Below, piece after piece: positions 20,469 to 33,266 of a stretch of DNA of 64,000 nucleotides (its first letter is position 1; the number at the start of each line of letters is the position of its first letter). Origin of the DNA: a gamma proteobacterium HTCC2207 (lineage in GTDB: Bacteria; Pseudomonadota; Gammaproteobacteria; Pseudomonadales; Porticoccaceae); NCBI GenBank assembly GCA_905182265.1, contig CAJJAO010000025.1, positions 1 through 64,000 on the forward strand, written 5' to 3'. The position numbers and the translations under genes are program-made. The notes beneath the pieces are model-generated. The model was not told the DNA's origin. It searched no databases and saw only the letters and a list, made by a program, of their open reading frames with translations.

Positions 20469-21338
20469 ATGCGGACCCTATCCTGTATTGGTGCCGGCTT
20501 ACTGGGCAAGACTCTGTGTCAGTTACTCTCGTCTCAGGTCAGGATTGGGCAAGTTATCAATCGTTCACCACTATCATCACAGAATGCAGTAGATTTTATT
20601 GGTACTGGCACTCCAGCTTGTTTTGCTGATATTGCCCCAGCGGATATCTGGCTCATAGCCACCACAGACGATGCTCTTGAAAGTACAGGTCAGGCTCTTT
20701 ATAACAGCGGCGTTTTAAAGCCGGGGAATATTGTTTTCCACTGCAGCGGCTCTGTAAGTAGTGCTGCGGCTTTTAACTTTGCTAGCGACGATATTTACAC
20801 TGGGTCAGTGCACCCCATACACAGCTTTGCTAACCCCAGTGAATCTCTAAAATGTTTTGCGGGCACCCACTGCGCCATCGAAGGTCAGCCTCAGGCCACA
20901 GCATTGTTAACCCACCTCTTTACTGCCTTAGGCGCTCTGCCCTTTGCCATTGATGCAGACCGTAAAGCGCTCTATCACGCATCAACGGTAATGGCCTGTA
21001 ACTATTTGGTGAGTCTGCTAGAGACTAGCCAGCAAATGTTATTGGCTTCTGGATATCCAGCAAAGGGCTCTAGCCCCCTAGAACCGCTTATCCGGCAAAC
21101 CATGGATAACTTTTTTAAGCATGATGCCAAGTCTGCTCTTACTGGGCCTATAGCCCGAGGTGACGACCATGTAGTGGCCAGTCATTTAGAGGCCATGGCG
21201 GGGGAACCCAATGGCGATTTGTGGCAACAGGTTTACAGTGCACTGGGTAGCGCTGCAGTCCCTATTTCGGCGCAGCAGGGCCAGGCATCAACAGAGAGTC
21301 TGCAAGCTATTGCTAAACTTCTGCTCCCTAAAAAATAA
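20469..21338 (+). CDS. Rossmann-like / DUF2520 domain protein
   Basis: CIGAGLLGKTLCQLL, VHPIHSFANP, YHASTVMACNYLVSLLE. Confidence 0.82.
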   Translation: MRTLSCIGAGLLGKTLCQLLSSQVRIGQVINRSPLSSQNAVDFIGTGTPACFADIAPADIWLIATTDDALESTGQALYNSGVLKPGNIVFHCSGSVSSAAAFNFASDDIYTGSVHPIHSFANPSESLKCFAGTHCAIEGQPQATALLTHLFTALGALPFAIDADRKALYHASTVMACNYLVSLLETSQQMLLASGYPAKGSSPLEPLIRQTMDNFFKHDAKSALTGPIARGDDHVVASHLEAMAGEPNGDLWQQVYSALGSAAVPISAQQGQASTESLQAIAKLLLPKK

Positions 21339-21366
21339 GCCACAAACATAAGCGACCAATAATAAG

Positions 21367-22167
21367 ATGAGCAAAAAAGATAATAAAAATCAGCGCACTG
21401 ACAGCCCAGAATATCTGCACCGCAAATCATTTTTTGATCAGCTTATTACTGTCTATGGTCGCAAGCCTGTTATAGAAATACTCCAGGATCACAGCCTCAA
21501 AGTGTTCCGGGTTCATCTGGCCGACTCTAATCGCAGCGGCGGGATTATTGATGAAATAAAAGAGCTAGCCCGCCGGCGAGATATCGAAATATGTTTACAT
21601 AGCCGGGCAGAGCTGTCCCGTATCTCGCGAAACAGCAAACAGGACCAGGGCGCAGCTTGCGACATTCACTGCCCGGGCTACAGGCCCTACCAGCAGGTTT
21701 TAGCTGAGCCCACAGATATCCCCCAAAATAAGCGCAGTATTATTGCTCTAGACGGCGTGACCAATCCGCAAAATCTCGGCATGATTATTCGTAGTGTCAC
21801 GGCCAGCCCCTGTTACGGATTGCTGTTGCCGAGCAAAGGTACCGCTGACATTTCACCACTGGTGATCAAGGCTAGCGCAGGTACATTATTTAAAGGCAAT
21901 ATTCTCCGCTGTGACTCTCTGTTTGCTGCGTTAAAAGACTTTAAGCAGCAAGGTTATGAGATTTGTACACTCTCCTCCCATGAGGCTACACCCATTGCCG
22001 AGTTCAATCCTAAGGGGCCAGTAATTTTTGTGTTGGGTAATGAAACAGAGGGTGTCAGCAATGAGATTGCAGCACTCAGCGACCACCGAGTTGGCATTCC
22101 TATGGCTAATGGCGTGGAGTCTTTAAATGTGGCAGTCACTGCGGCGCTAATCGCTTTTAGAGTCTAG
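21367..22167 (+). CDS. TrmH/SpoU family RNA methyltransferase
   Basis: ALDGVTNPQNLGMIIRSVTA, VLGNETEGVSNEI, IPMANGVESLNVAVTAAL. Confidence 0.92.
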   Translation: MSKKDNKNQRTDSPEYLHRKSFFDQLITVYGRKPVIEILQDHSLKVFRVHLADSNRSGGIIDEIKELARRRDIEICLHSRAELSRISRNSKQDQGAACDIHCPGYRPYQQVLAEPTDIPQNKRSIIALDGVTNPQNLGMIIRSVTASPCYGLLLPSKGTADISPLVIKASAGTLFKGNILRCDSLFAALKDFKQQGYEICTLSSHEATPIAEFNPKGPVIFVLGNETEGVSNEIAALSDHRVGIPMANGVESLNVAVTAALIAFRV

Positions 22168-22196
22168 TAGCTTTAAAGGATAGCAACTTTTAGAGC

Positions 22197-23453
22197 CTAA
22201 GCAGCTGGCTTATCGCCCGTTATATGTCCCCTAACATGCCAAAGTGGTGAACGCAGCACAGTCCATAGCGAGACCACAATAGTGGTACCGGCAATGGCAT
22301 AAAATGCAGTACTCAAACCTAACCCTTCGATCGTCATACCACAGACCCAGGCTCCCAGGGGCGCCCCGCCAAACAGACACAGCTGATACACCGACGCCGC
22401 TCTTGACCGCAGTTCATGAGGAACTTGGTTGTGCAGTATTGTGCGGCCCAAGGTCATCGACAATCCTGAGAAAATCCCCCAGACAAATACCACTGGGAAC
22501 AGTACCCAAATACTAGGCACTGTAGCGATGATACCGACTAGGCTACCGCGCATCAAAAAACTAAGCACCATCAGACGACCGGGTCGACTGAATGTTTTAA
22601 CCTGTTTCATCACCCCGAAATTAGTGCTGACTATGCCCAAACTAAACACAATCTGCAGCGTCGCATACAAACTTACGCCACCACCATAGAGCTCTTGCGC
22701 AATAAGTGGCATGCCGACCAAGTAGACACCAAACGCTAAAAAACCGGTAGCAAAGACAATAAATAGAAGATGTAACAGCCCTTTGTCATCGCGAAACAGT
22801 CCTAGCCCCTCGCGTAATTCGCCCCAGGTCTGTGTGGCGGTCTTATTCGATTTCTCTGCTTGCTCAGCCTCTTCAATCGAGCCTTTTTCCGGCAGCGGGT
22901 GACAGCGTTTCATGAGCACTGAACTGAGTAAAAATATCAGCATTTGAAAACCCAGTAGCTGCGGTAGGCTTATCATGTCGAGCTGGCCCGCTATAACAAA
23001 CCCCACACCCTGGGCGACAAACTGCACAATCATCATCTTGGCTACTGCTTGATGCATGATCTCTGGCGGCGCATAGCCTAGCAAGCTTTCCCTGGCAGGC
23101 TGTATAAATGCCAGAATAGTGCCAAAGGTCACGCCAAACATCAGCAGCATGGTGAACGTCAGTTCCCCAACGACCACTGCGCCTAATAAGAGCCCAAGGG
23201 GCAGTAGATAGAGCAAGTACAGGAACGACAGCCAGCTGCCACGATGACGACGATCAGCAACCACACCACCAGGCAGAATAAACAGCAGATTAGGCAGTAA
23301 TAGCGCCATGGTCGCCAACCCTAAACGGCTTGGAGATTCGTGCAGCACACCCACCACCAACCATGGGTAAAGCACCTTGTGCAGACCCATGGCTAGATTG
23401 CTTGTACCTATGGTCGCCAGGAAATAGCGGAAAGAAAAACTCTGGGATGACAC
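22197..23453 (-). CDS. MFS transporter
   Basis: 12-TM-like hydrophobicity; GGVVADRRHRGSWL loop motif. Confidence 0.88.
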   Translation of the reverse strand: MSSQSFSFRYFLATIGTSNLAMGLHKVLYPWLVVGVLHESPSRLGLATMALLLPNLLFILPGGVVADRRHRGSWLSFLYLLYLLPLGLLLGAVVVGELTFTMLLMFGVTFGTILAFIQPARESLLGYAPPEIMHQAVAKMMIVQFVAQGVGFVIAGQLDMISLPQLLGFQMLIFLLSSVLMKRCHPLPEKGSIEEAEQAEKSNKTATQTWGELREGLGLFRDDKGLLHLLFIVFATGFLAFGVYLVGMPLIAQELYGGGVSLYATLQIVFSLGIVSTNFGVMKQVKTFSRPGRLMVLSFLMRGSLVGIIATVPSIWVLFPVVFVWGIFSGLSMTLGRTILHNQVPHELRSRAASVYQLCLFGGAPLGAWVCGMTIEGLGLSTAFYAIAGTTIVVSLWTVLRSPLWHVRGHITGDKPAA

Positions 23454-23678
23454 CTATTTAAAACGCTGGCGCAACGTAGCGATCAAACGCCCTAGCAGTG
23501 CAGCTGCACCGATAATCACTGCAAGCCCCAGCACCATGGCAAGCAGGTTGCTACCCATGTCGGATAGGGGCACGTCATAGACCTTAACTGCCATCAATAA
23601 AAAGGCACCACAGGCGACCATGGAGGCTATCCATGCGGACCGCTGGCGGATGGCGTTTCTGTTATTTGATTGTGCCAC
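23454..23678 (-). CDS. Small two-TM hypothetical protein
   Basis: Abuts the MFS gene; hydrophobic segments. Confidence 0.6.
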   Translation of the reverse strand: MAQSNNRNAIRQRSAWIASMVACGAFLLMAVKVYDVPLSDMGSNLLAMVLGLAVIIGAAALLGRLIATLRQRFK

Positions 23679-23745
23679 TTGTTTTACCTAGTTATTGTTA
23701 TTGGCTTACGGCCGTTTTTTAATTACGGCTCTTTTTATCCTGCGG

Positions 23746-24189
23746 CTAATTAGCATCTCTAGCCCACTCGCAACGAATATTAATGCTCGATTCGTTTGGA
23801 TCATGAGCCATACCGTCGGTTTCAAACACGAAGGAATGAAGTCCCGACAGCTCTGTTTCAAGGTGAACTGTCGCAGACACCCAATGCATTTTACGCAGTA
23901 AATTTTCAAACTGCTCGAGCCAATACTTCCACTCGTGCTCTACCCCTTTGTAGGAGGCACCAAAATGCATGACATCTATACTCAGGTCAATATCTGCGCA
24001 CTGCTGGTCTGTTAACGCAAACATCTCGCGATTCAATAAACTCCAAGACTCTGCCGACGGCAAACCCAACATTGCTTCGCGGTTGCTGCGCCGATGCTCT
24101 GAACTGTCTAGCATCGCCACGTTTTTAATGCAGCCATAAACTACTGATTCTGATTGCCAATCGCTTTGATGATCCTTATCCAATGTCAT
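23746..24189 (-). CDS. Hypothetical protein
   Basis: Intact 147-aa ORF downstream of ligA; no family recognised. Confidence 0.55.
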   Translation of the reverse strand: MTLDKDHQSDWQSESVVYGCIKNVAMLDSSEHRRSNREAMLGLPSAESWSLLNREMFALTDQQCADIDLSIDVMHFGASYKGVEHEWKYWLEQFENLLRKMHWVSATVHLETELSGLHSFVFETDGMAHDPNESSINIRCEWARDAN

Positions 24190-24214
24190 GCTCCTTGCAT
24201 CTCTATTACTGGGA

Positions 24215-26269
<2,055 letters not shown>

Positions 26270-26272
26270 TTA

Positions 26273-27169
26273 TTAGCTGCTCTGATCGCGCCGCACTGAC
26301 ACTGAGCTGGCACGCTGACGATAATGATCAATAGTTTGCTTGGTCATGGAACTGCGGGATTCGTCCATGACATTAAGATTAAGCCGAGCCACTAGACCAT
26401 CTACAGCAATGATCATCATGTCGAAGGCTGCAACTGGGTCCTCTAACTCACCGAGGAGCATAAATAAGGTCACACCAGGGGTTTCCATTTCAGCCATGGT
26501 GTTTAAATCGAAGGTGCCCGGGTTAAGCAGGTTGGCCAAGCTAAACAAAACCTCACCGGAACCATCACTATTAATATGGCGGTCAAAAAACTTTTTACCG
26601 CCAAACCGAAAGCCCGTTTCTAAAACAGCATCTAACAATGCCTGGCCAGCAATTCGCTCACCTTTGTTGGCCATCAGGTGAATCACCAGAACGTCCTGCT
26701 CTAAGCCCTCGTCCTTTGGGGTAGAGGAAGCTACTTCAGCCCTAGCCTGCTGCGAGTTCTGCTCTTCAGTCTCTCTGGCATTTTGTTCGTTGAGTTGCTC
26801 GCGTTCGCGCTCGAAAATCGAATTATCAAGGTCAAATTGCTCTTGCTGAGGCTGGCGAGAAAAATTTAAATCTATACCGCCGCCCTGAGTGCGACGCAGA
26901 CTTTCTTCTACCTGCTGGATATCTGCATCGTCACGAATACCGACAACGCGAGAACCGCCAGAAGGGAACTGCGAATGGTTAACAGTAGGTTCGCTATCAC
27001 CCTCGCTGCCGTAACGGTCACCGCCAGCGTTCTTGCGCAGGTTGCGCGACGACATTTGCAGGTTTTCATAACGATTGCGTTTTATGCGGCGAATACCGTC
27101 GAGCACAATAGCAAGAAACACTAGAGCACCAACGGTAATTAAAACTTCACGTGGACCAAAAAAATCCAT
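26273..27169 (-). CDS. zipA: Cell division protein ZipA
   Basis: N-terminal TM and IRRIKRNRYENLQMS; C-terminal ZipA fold; smc-zipA-ligA order. Confidence 0.93.
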   Translation of the reverse strand: MDFFGPREVLITVGALVFLAIVLDGIRRIKRNRYENLQMSSRNLRKNAGGDRYGSEGDSEPTVNHSQFPSGGSRVVGIRDDADIQQVEESLRRTQGGGIDLNFSRQPQQEQFDLDNSIFEREREQLNEQNARETEEQNSQQARAEVASSTPKDEGLEQDVLVIHLMANKGERIAGQALLDAVLETGFRFGGKKFFDRHINSDGSGEVLFSLANLLNPGTFDLNTMAEMETPGVTLFMLLGELEDPVAAFDMMIIAVDGLVARLNLNVMDESRSSMTKQTIDHYRQRASSVSVRRDQSS

Positions 27170-27259
27170 ATCTGTCGCTTACTCAACTTGTCATTAAACT
27201 TTAGTTATTGTAGTTCGCGATGGCAAAAAACACAGGTTTTTTTTCATCGCGAAAACGAC

Positions 27260-30200
27260 TTAGGCTTCAGCCAATTCCGCGGCTTGGTTTACGTCAACGG
27301 TGACCAGTCGAGAAACGCCCGGCTCGTGCATAGTCACACCCATCAATTGGTTGGCCGCTTCCATAGACACCTTGTTGTGGGTAATGAAAATAAACTGCAC
27401 ATGTTCCGACATCTCTTTAACCATCGCGGCATAGCGACCCACATTGGCATCATCCAATGGTGCATCAACCTCGTCGAGCATACAGAACGGCGCTGGGTTC
27501 AACTTAAAGATTGAAAATACCATGGCGATCGCGGTCATAGCTTTTTCACCACCGGACAGTAGGTGGATTGATGAATTCTTTTTGCCCGGTGGGCGCGCCA
27601 TCAGCGTAACACCAGTGTTTAATAAATCTTCACCGGTCATCTCTAGATAGGCGTGACCGCCACCAAATAATTTGGGGAACAGCTCTTGTATATGGCCGTT
27701 GACCAACTCAAAGGTTTCTTTAAATCGAGTTCTGGTCTCGCGATCAATTTTTTGGATGGCATTTTGTAATGTGGTCAGGGCATCTTCTAGTTCGGCATTT
27801 TGCTGATCTAGATAATCTTTGCGCTCAGATTCAATTTTATACTCGTCAATGGCCGCCAGATTAATCGGGCCTAAGCGCTGAATACGATTGCCAATCAACG
27901 CTAGCTGCTCTTCCCAGTCTACCAAGGCAGCGTCTTCATCAAGACCTTCGAGCAATGTTTCAAGGTTGGCCTGCTTCTCTGTGATCTGCTCTTCGATGGT
28001 ACGACTTAATGTGCTGATTTCCTGAGCGGAAATACGCTTTTGCTCAAGTTTGCCACGGACCTGCTGAACTTCATTTTCGAGCTCGCCGCGCAGTTTTTCT
28101 TGTTCGCGCATCTGGTGCTCAATGGAATCGACCAATGCTCGCGCCTCGGTCATTTCGGTATCTACTAGCAAGCGTGCTTCAAGTTGGGTTTCCAACTCGA
28201 CCTTATAACCTTCGGTTGGGTCTTCTTTAATATTGAAGGCTTCACGAAGCTGTTCACGACGCTCTTGCAAACGCTCTACTTGAACTTCTAAACGGCCAAT
28301 GCCCTCTCTAATCGAAGTTAGCTGAGTGGTTAATGAGCTTTCACGCACTCGCAACTCTTGGCCTCGATCACGATCATGGCGGGCTTTTTGCCTTACCCCA
28401 TCTAGCTCGGTGCGGCACTGGTCGCGCTGAACGATTAGGGTTTCCCGCTGCACTGTGTCAGCTTCCATTTTTTCGATAGAGTCCTGCAAAATAACTCGCG
28501 CTGCGGCAAGGTTTTCCTGCTCGGTCTCGGTCTGCTTAAGCACTTCGGCAAGTTCATTCTCGGCGCGCTCTTTACGGGCCTTGTACTGTTCGATCTGCAC
28601 TTCGAAACCACTCAGCTTAGAACGTAAATCTGCATACTGGCTCTGCTGCTGGGCCATGTTGGTGGCGATTTCTTGGCGGGTAGCTTCGAGGCTTTTTAAA
28701 CGCTGTTCATTATTTTGACGACTGTCTGCTAGCGTAGCGATCTGGCTATCCAACTCGGTCATCTGAGTGCCAATAGTCTCAAGCTCTTGCTTGCGCTGAA
28801 GCACGCCTGCTGTCGCGTCTTTATCGCGAGCCACTCGCAACCAGTTGTTGCCCAGCCAGATGCCGTCGCGAGTCACTACAGACTCGATGGCTGACAATGA
28901 AGATTGCAGTATTAATGCTTCGGCCAAGGTCTCAGTCGCATACACATTGCTCATGAGTCCGCGGGCTGCATCACCCTCAACAAGAGTACTGAGCAGTTTG
29001 CCTTTATCGCCGGACCCAGCTGTAGTTGGAGCATTACCAACCAGCAACAGCTCGCCTTTTTTGAAATCGTCTAGTAGCCCAACGGTGCTGGCAATATCAT
29101 CGACCGAAATGGCCTGTAGATAACTGCCCAATACTGTTTCTACTGCCACTTCCCAGCCATCGACCGGTTTTACCGAGGCGGCGAGTCGAGGCTTGTCACC
29201 CAGACCTTTTGCACTGAGCCACTGCCTTTCTGCATCGTCGCCCATGGCTGCTTGCTGCAGCGCTTCTAGGGAAGCCTGACGGCCTTGCAAGGTTTGCTGG
29301 CGACTGCGGGCTTCGTTGTAATCTGAAGCGGTCTGCTTTTCTTCACCGCGAAGCTGTTCAATGTCTGCACTGTTATCAACACGCTGTTTTTCAATAGCCT
29401 CTCGGGCCAGTTCGGCGTCCGAGAGCATTTCTTGTATCGACGCCATCTCTTCTTCTGCGGGGCTGGCCTGAAAGCTGCTCGCCTCTGTGGACAGCGCCTG
29501 CTGGCGTTCCGTTAAACGCCTCATTAACTGTTCTAAATGCTGAATGCGCGACTGCTGCACTTCGGCTTGCTGCCTGGGGCTTGCGGACTTCTGATTAAAC
29601 TCATCCCAGGATTGCTGCCAGGACTGCATGGCCAACTCGGCGGCCTGAAGCGCTTCAGAGGAAATGGCTTCTGCGGCTATAGCCTGCTCTAGCGCTGGAG
29701 CCAATTCGTCAAATTCTGCGGTCCAACCAGCGGCTTTTTGTCGGTCGCTGTTTAAATGTTGCTCTGCTTCACTGAAGTTACGCTCGGTTTGCTCTAGGTC
29801 TTTGTGTAGTTCCTGAGCGCGCTGCTGGGCATGTTCAATGGCTTGCTCTATGCGGGCCACATCACCGCCAATTTTATAGAAGCGCGCCTGCACTTCATTA
29901 AAAGCATCACCGTGGTCGGTGAACTCAGAGCGTAGTTTTTCAATATTGGTGTCACAGCCACTGCGCTGGGCAGTGATTTTTTCAAGCTCAACTTCCAAGC
30001 CGCCAATAACCTGCTTTTGGTCGGTGGCTGACACATTGTAGCCACGCCACTTTAATGCCAACAACTCGGCCGAGGTTTGACGCTCTTCTTTTTTGAATTC
30101 TGAATACTTTTCGGCGGCCTTGGCCTGACGCTCGAGCCTGCCAATTTGGCGACCTAACTCATCACGAATATCCGTGAGTCGCTCCAGGTTTTCCATGGTT

Positions 30201-30757
30201 CTCTGAATTCGCCCTTCAGTGTCGCGGCGGCGCTCTTTGTATTTGGAGATACCTGCGGCTTCTTCGATATAGATGCGCAGCTCATCGGGCTTGGCCTCAA
30301 TAAGGCGCGAGATCATACCCTGCTCGATAATTGCGTAACTGCGCGGCCCTAGACCAGTGCCCAGGAAGATATCGGTGATATCACGACGGCGACATTTATT
30401 GCCATTGAGGTAGTAGTTAGACTGACCATCTCTTGTCACTTTGCGCTTGATACCAATCTCATTGTAAGAGGCATATTCGCCGACAATGCGGCCATCAGAG
30501 TTATCAAAGATCAGCTCAATAGCTGCCTGCCCTACCGGCTTACGACCACCAGAGCCATTAAAGATCACGTCAGACATGGACTCGCCACGGAGGTTCTTGG
30601 CAGAACTCTCACCCATCACCCAGCGCACGGCATCAATAATATTGGACTTGCCACAGCCATTGGGACCTACCACAGCACAGAGGTTGCTGGGGAAATTGAC
30701 TGTGGTTGGGTCCACAAAGGATTTGAACCCAGCTAATTTAATCGATTTAAGCCGCAT
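27260..30757 (-). CDS. smc: Chromosome segregation protein SMC
   Basis: Walker A GPNGCGKSNIIDAVRWVMGE, signature LLSGGEKAMTAIAMVFSIF, long coiled coil. Confidence 0.98.
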   Translation of the reverse strand: MRLKSIKLAGFKSFVDPTTVNFPSNLCAVVGPNGCGKSNIIDAVRWVMGESSAKNLRGESMSDVIFNGSGGRKPVGQAAIELIFDNSDGRIVGEYASYNEIGIKRKVTRDGQSNYYLNGNKCRRRDITDIFLGTGLGPRSYAIIEQGMISRLIEAKPDELRIYIEEAAGISKYKERRRDTEGRIQRTMENLERLTDIRDELGRQIGRLERQAKAAEKYSEFKKEERQTSAELLALKWRGYNVSATDQKQVIGGLEVELEKITAQRSGCDTNIEKLRSEFTDHGDAFNEVQARFYKIGGDVARIEQAIEHAQQRAQELHKDLEQTERNFSEAEQHLNSDRQKAAGWTAEFDELAPALEQAIAAEAISSEALQAAELAMQSWQQSWDEFNQKSASPRQQAEVQQSRIQHLEQLMRRLTERQQALSTEASSFQASPAEEEMASIQEMLSDAELAREAIEKQRVDNSADIEQLRGEEKQTASDYNEARSRQQTLQGRQASLEALQQAAMGDDAERQWLSAKGLGDKPRLAASVKPVDGWEVAVETVLGSYLQAISVDDIASTVGLLDDFKKGELLLVGNAPTTAGSGDKGKLLSTLVEGDAARGLMSNVYATETLAEALILQSSLSAIESVVTRDGIWLGNNWLRVARDKDATAGVLQRKQELETIGTQMTELDSQIATLADSRQNNEQRLKSLEATRQEIATNMAQQQSQYADLRSKLSGFEVQIEQYKARKERAENELAEVLKQTETEQENLAAARVILQDSIEKMEADTVQRETLIVQRDQCRTELDGVRQKARHDRDRGQELRVRESSLTTQLTSIREGIGRLEVQVERLQERREQLREAFNIKEDPTEGYKVELETQLEARLLVDTEMTEARALVDSIEHQMREQEKLRGELENEVQQVRGKLEQKRISAQEISTLSRTIEEQITEKQANLETLLEGLDEDAALVDWEEQLALIGNRIQRLGPINLAAIDEYKIESERKDYLDQQNAELEDALTTLQNAIQKIDRETRTRFKETFELVNGHIQELFPKLFGGGHAYLEMTGEDLLNTGVTLMARPPGKKNSSIHLLSGGEKAMTAIAMVFSIFKLNPAPFCMLDEVDAPLDDANVGRYAAMVKEMSEHVQFIFITHNKVSMEAANQLMGVTMHEPGVSRLVTVDVNQAAELAEA

Positions 30758-30931
30758 GTTTAATCATTTCTATTAGGCTGTGGCCCATTGTTTCAACCAC
30801 AGAATTACTTAAAGGTTAGCGGACAATTCTACACAGTCTGAGCGCCACACAAAACAGTAAATCGGGGATTGTTTCATTTACTTTTATGATTACTTTGAGA
30901 AGCCTTGAGGCTGGGTGCGTCAACGACAGTT

Positions 30932-32200
30932 TTAGGGTCTCTGGGTACTGATCTGAAGCTCTATTTTTTCAACGGAATCGTCGAGTTTGACAGCATTTGA
31001 GACCATTTCCCAATCACCAGACTGAGGCGTGGCGGAACCCGTTGCAGATAGCCGTGCCACCAGCCGAACTCTGTCTACTGAGGAAAGGTTTTGCCCTGCC
31101 ATCAATGCATCACTGTCACTCAGGGTCACCAGCGCGGGTAGATCAGCAGCGGTTAACTTGCGAGCGGCGAGCGGCATGGGTGAACCAGAGTCTCGAACCG
31201 CAGCAACAAAGACTAGCTGGTTCGGTTGAAAAACAATACTAGGGTCTAGACTAACCAGCACTGAAATTTCGGTACCTGATGCGATGACAACAGAAGGAGT
31301 TTTTGCAGGCTTACCCAGCAAACTTTGTGCTCGTTCGACACCTAGCTGCAGTGCTTTTGAGGTGGGGCTATCGGGACCCAGCGTCTGCATGGCTCTCTGC
31401 CAATAGGTAATAGCCAAGGACAACTCATTATTTTCAAAGGACTGAATACCTTTGAGCCCCAGTATGGTTGGGTTGTTTGAATCCACTGCAAAGGCTCTGT
31501 CCATAGCGCGCACTACTGAGGACGTAAAGCGATTGCCAGCCACAAGATATAGCGACTCTGCGTACTGGGCCTGAAGAAAACCATCTTCTGGCTGCACCTC
31601 GACGGCAGAGGCAAAATACTGACTGGCGGCCAATACATCACCTTTAGCAAGGGCACCCTGAGCGAGCATGGCCCAGTAATAAATATTCTCTGGGCGCTGT
31701 TTTACACGCTGCAGAATTTTGCGATCTAGTGCTTCGCGCCAGGCTTTTTGGCTGTCATCTGCCGCGGCCGAAGCCACCCCGGTAAAGCTATCATTTTGAG
31801 CCATCAGAGCGAGTATCTCTTCGTCGGCCTCGGCACCTAGCTGGTTGTAGGCGAACATGGCCGCCAGAGGTAGGCTCAACACCAACACTGGCAGTAGCCA
31901 AAGACCCAAAGACTTTGCTTGCACTGGTGCAGTTTGAGAGTCCGCTGTATTGCTGAGCAATAGCTGCTTGGCATCTGCCAGCAACTGTTCATATTGAACC
32001 TGGTTTATCTCGTCACTATCGAGCTGACGCTGCAACTGCGCCTGTTGATCGCGAAAGATCCCAACATTGGCCTCTGTTACATCGCTATTTAGCCGGCGAG
32101 ATGATGACGCACCAAAAGCAGCAGAGCCCACAACAAAGGGATAAGCCACAAATAGAATGGCCACTAAAAACAACAATACAAGAATACTCGAAAAGGCCAT
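30932..32200 (-). CDS. ccmI: Cytochrome c biogenesis protein CcmI
   Basis: Two N-terminal TMs, TPR region, ccm operon context. Confidence 0.92.
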   Translation of the reverse strand: MAFSSILVLLFLVAILFVAYPFVVGSAAFGASSSRRLNSDVTEANVGIFRDQQAQLQRQLDSDEINQVQYEQLLADAKQLLLSNTADSQTAPVQAKSLGLWLLPVLVLSLPLAAMFAYNQLGAEADEEILALMAQNDSFTGVASAAADDSQKAWREALDRKILQRVKQRPENIYYWAMLAQGALAKGDVLAASQYFASAVEVQPEDGFLQAQYAESLYLVAGNRFTSSVVRAMDRAFAVDSNNPTILGLKGIQSFENNELSLAITYWQRAMQTLGPDSPTSKALQLGVERAQSLLGKPAKTPSVVIASGTEISVLVSLDPSIVFQPNQLVFVAAVRDSGSPMPLAARKLTAADLPALVTLSDSDALMAGQNLSSVDRVRLVARLSATGSATPQSGDWEMVSNAVKLDDSVEKIELQISTQRP

Positions 32201-32205
32201 TACTG

Positions 32206-32715
32206 TTACTTCCTATCAGCCAGAAGCTTATCTAACCGCGTCTGCTCATCTTTATTTAGGGCACTGGCTGCTTCTATAGTGCTAGAGTCAGAAGAATCGC
32301 TAGAGCCAGAACTAGAGCCAGAACTAGAGTCAGCCTTAAATCGAAAGTACAGCCGATAAATAATCAGCAGACCCATTATTAGAAACAGCACCGGTGCTGC
32401 CCACAGTAACCAGGTAGCCTGATTTACTTCTGGGCGATAGAGAATAAACTCTGAATAGCGGGCCTTGAGATAATCTTTAATTTGCTGGTCCGTTAAGCCC
32501 TCTTCGAGGAGCTGCTGAACCTGCACACGGAGATCCTTTGAGATCGGCGAATTGGAGTCGGCAAGGTTTTGATTTTGGCACTTTGGGCAGCGCAGTTCTT
32601 CCACTAGCTGCTGATAACGGGGCCGCAGAGACTCGTCAGAAAATTCCACCACCTCGGCATTGGCCAACACTAGATTGGACTGCACTAAAAACATTAGTAG
32701 CAGTAGAACCTTCAT
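32206..32715 (-). CDS. ccmH: Cytochrome c maturation protein CcmH
   Basis: LRCPKCQNQNLADSNSPISKDLR. Confidence 0.96.
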   Translation of the reverse strand: MKVLLLLMFLVQSNLVLANAEVVEFSDESLRPRYQQLVEELRCPKCQNQNLADSNSPISKDLRVQVQQLLEEGLTDQQIKDYLKARYSEFILYRPEVNQATWLLWAAPVLFLIMGLLIIYRLYFRFKADSSSGSSSGSSDSSDSSTIEAASALNKDEQTRLDKLLADRK

Positions 32716-33266
32716 CGCACGCCACCAATGATTGGAGTCTTACCGGTCAATTCTTGGTAAAGAGCACTGAACTCTGAGTCCCATACCCGCTTGTCGACCA
32801 CACCCACCCGGCGGTGCCGGATAACACCATCGGCATCTACCAAATAGGTTTCTGGCGCACCGTAAACGCCTAAATCAATACCCAGGCTACCCTGATCATC
32901 AAAAATATTAAAGCTGTAGGGATTGCCTCGCTCTAGCAGCCATAACTTGGCCGCGTTGCGCTGGTCCTTATAGTTAAGGCCTACGATCACCACCCCCTGC
33001 TCTGCTAATTCATTGAGATTGGGATGCTCGATACGACAGGCAAAACACCAGGTCGCCCAGACGTTGACGAGTAGCACCTGCCCCTGCAAATCTTGCTGGC
33101 TGACCAGCTTAGTTTCATCTTGGAGTGTGGGCAGCATAAACTCAGGAAAGGCCTCACCGACTAGCGCTGAAGGTAAGTCGGTTGGGTCTTTATCCAAACC
33201 AAATAACAGCACCAGCGATAACCCGACAAACAATGCTAGAGGTAAAAACAATGCCAGTCTGTTCAT
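32712..33266 (-). CDS. ccmG: Thiol:disulfide interchange protein CcmG/DsbE
   Basis: VNVWATWCFACRIEHPNLNEL. Confidence 0.95.
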   Translation of the reverse strand: MNRLALFLPLALFVGLSLVLLFGLDKDPTDLPSALVGEAFPEFMLPTLQDETKLVSQQDLQGQVLLVNVWATWCFACRIEHPNLNELAEQGVVIVGLNYKDQRNAAKLWLLERGNPYSFNIFDDQGSLGIDLGVYGAPETYLVDADGVIRHRRVGVVDKRVWDSEFSALYQELTGKTPIIGGVR

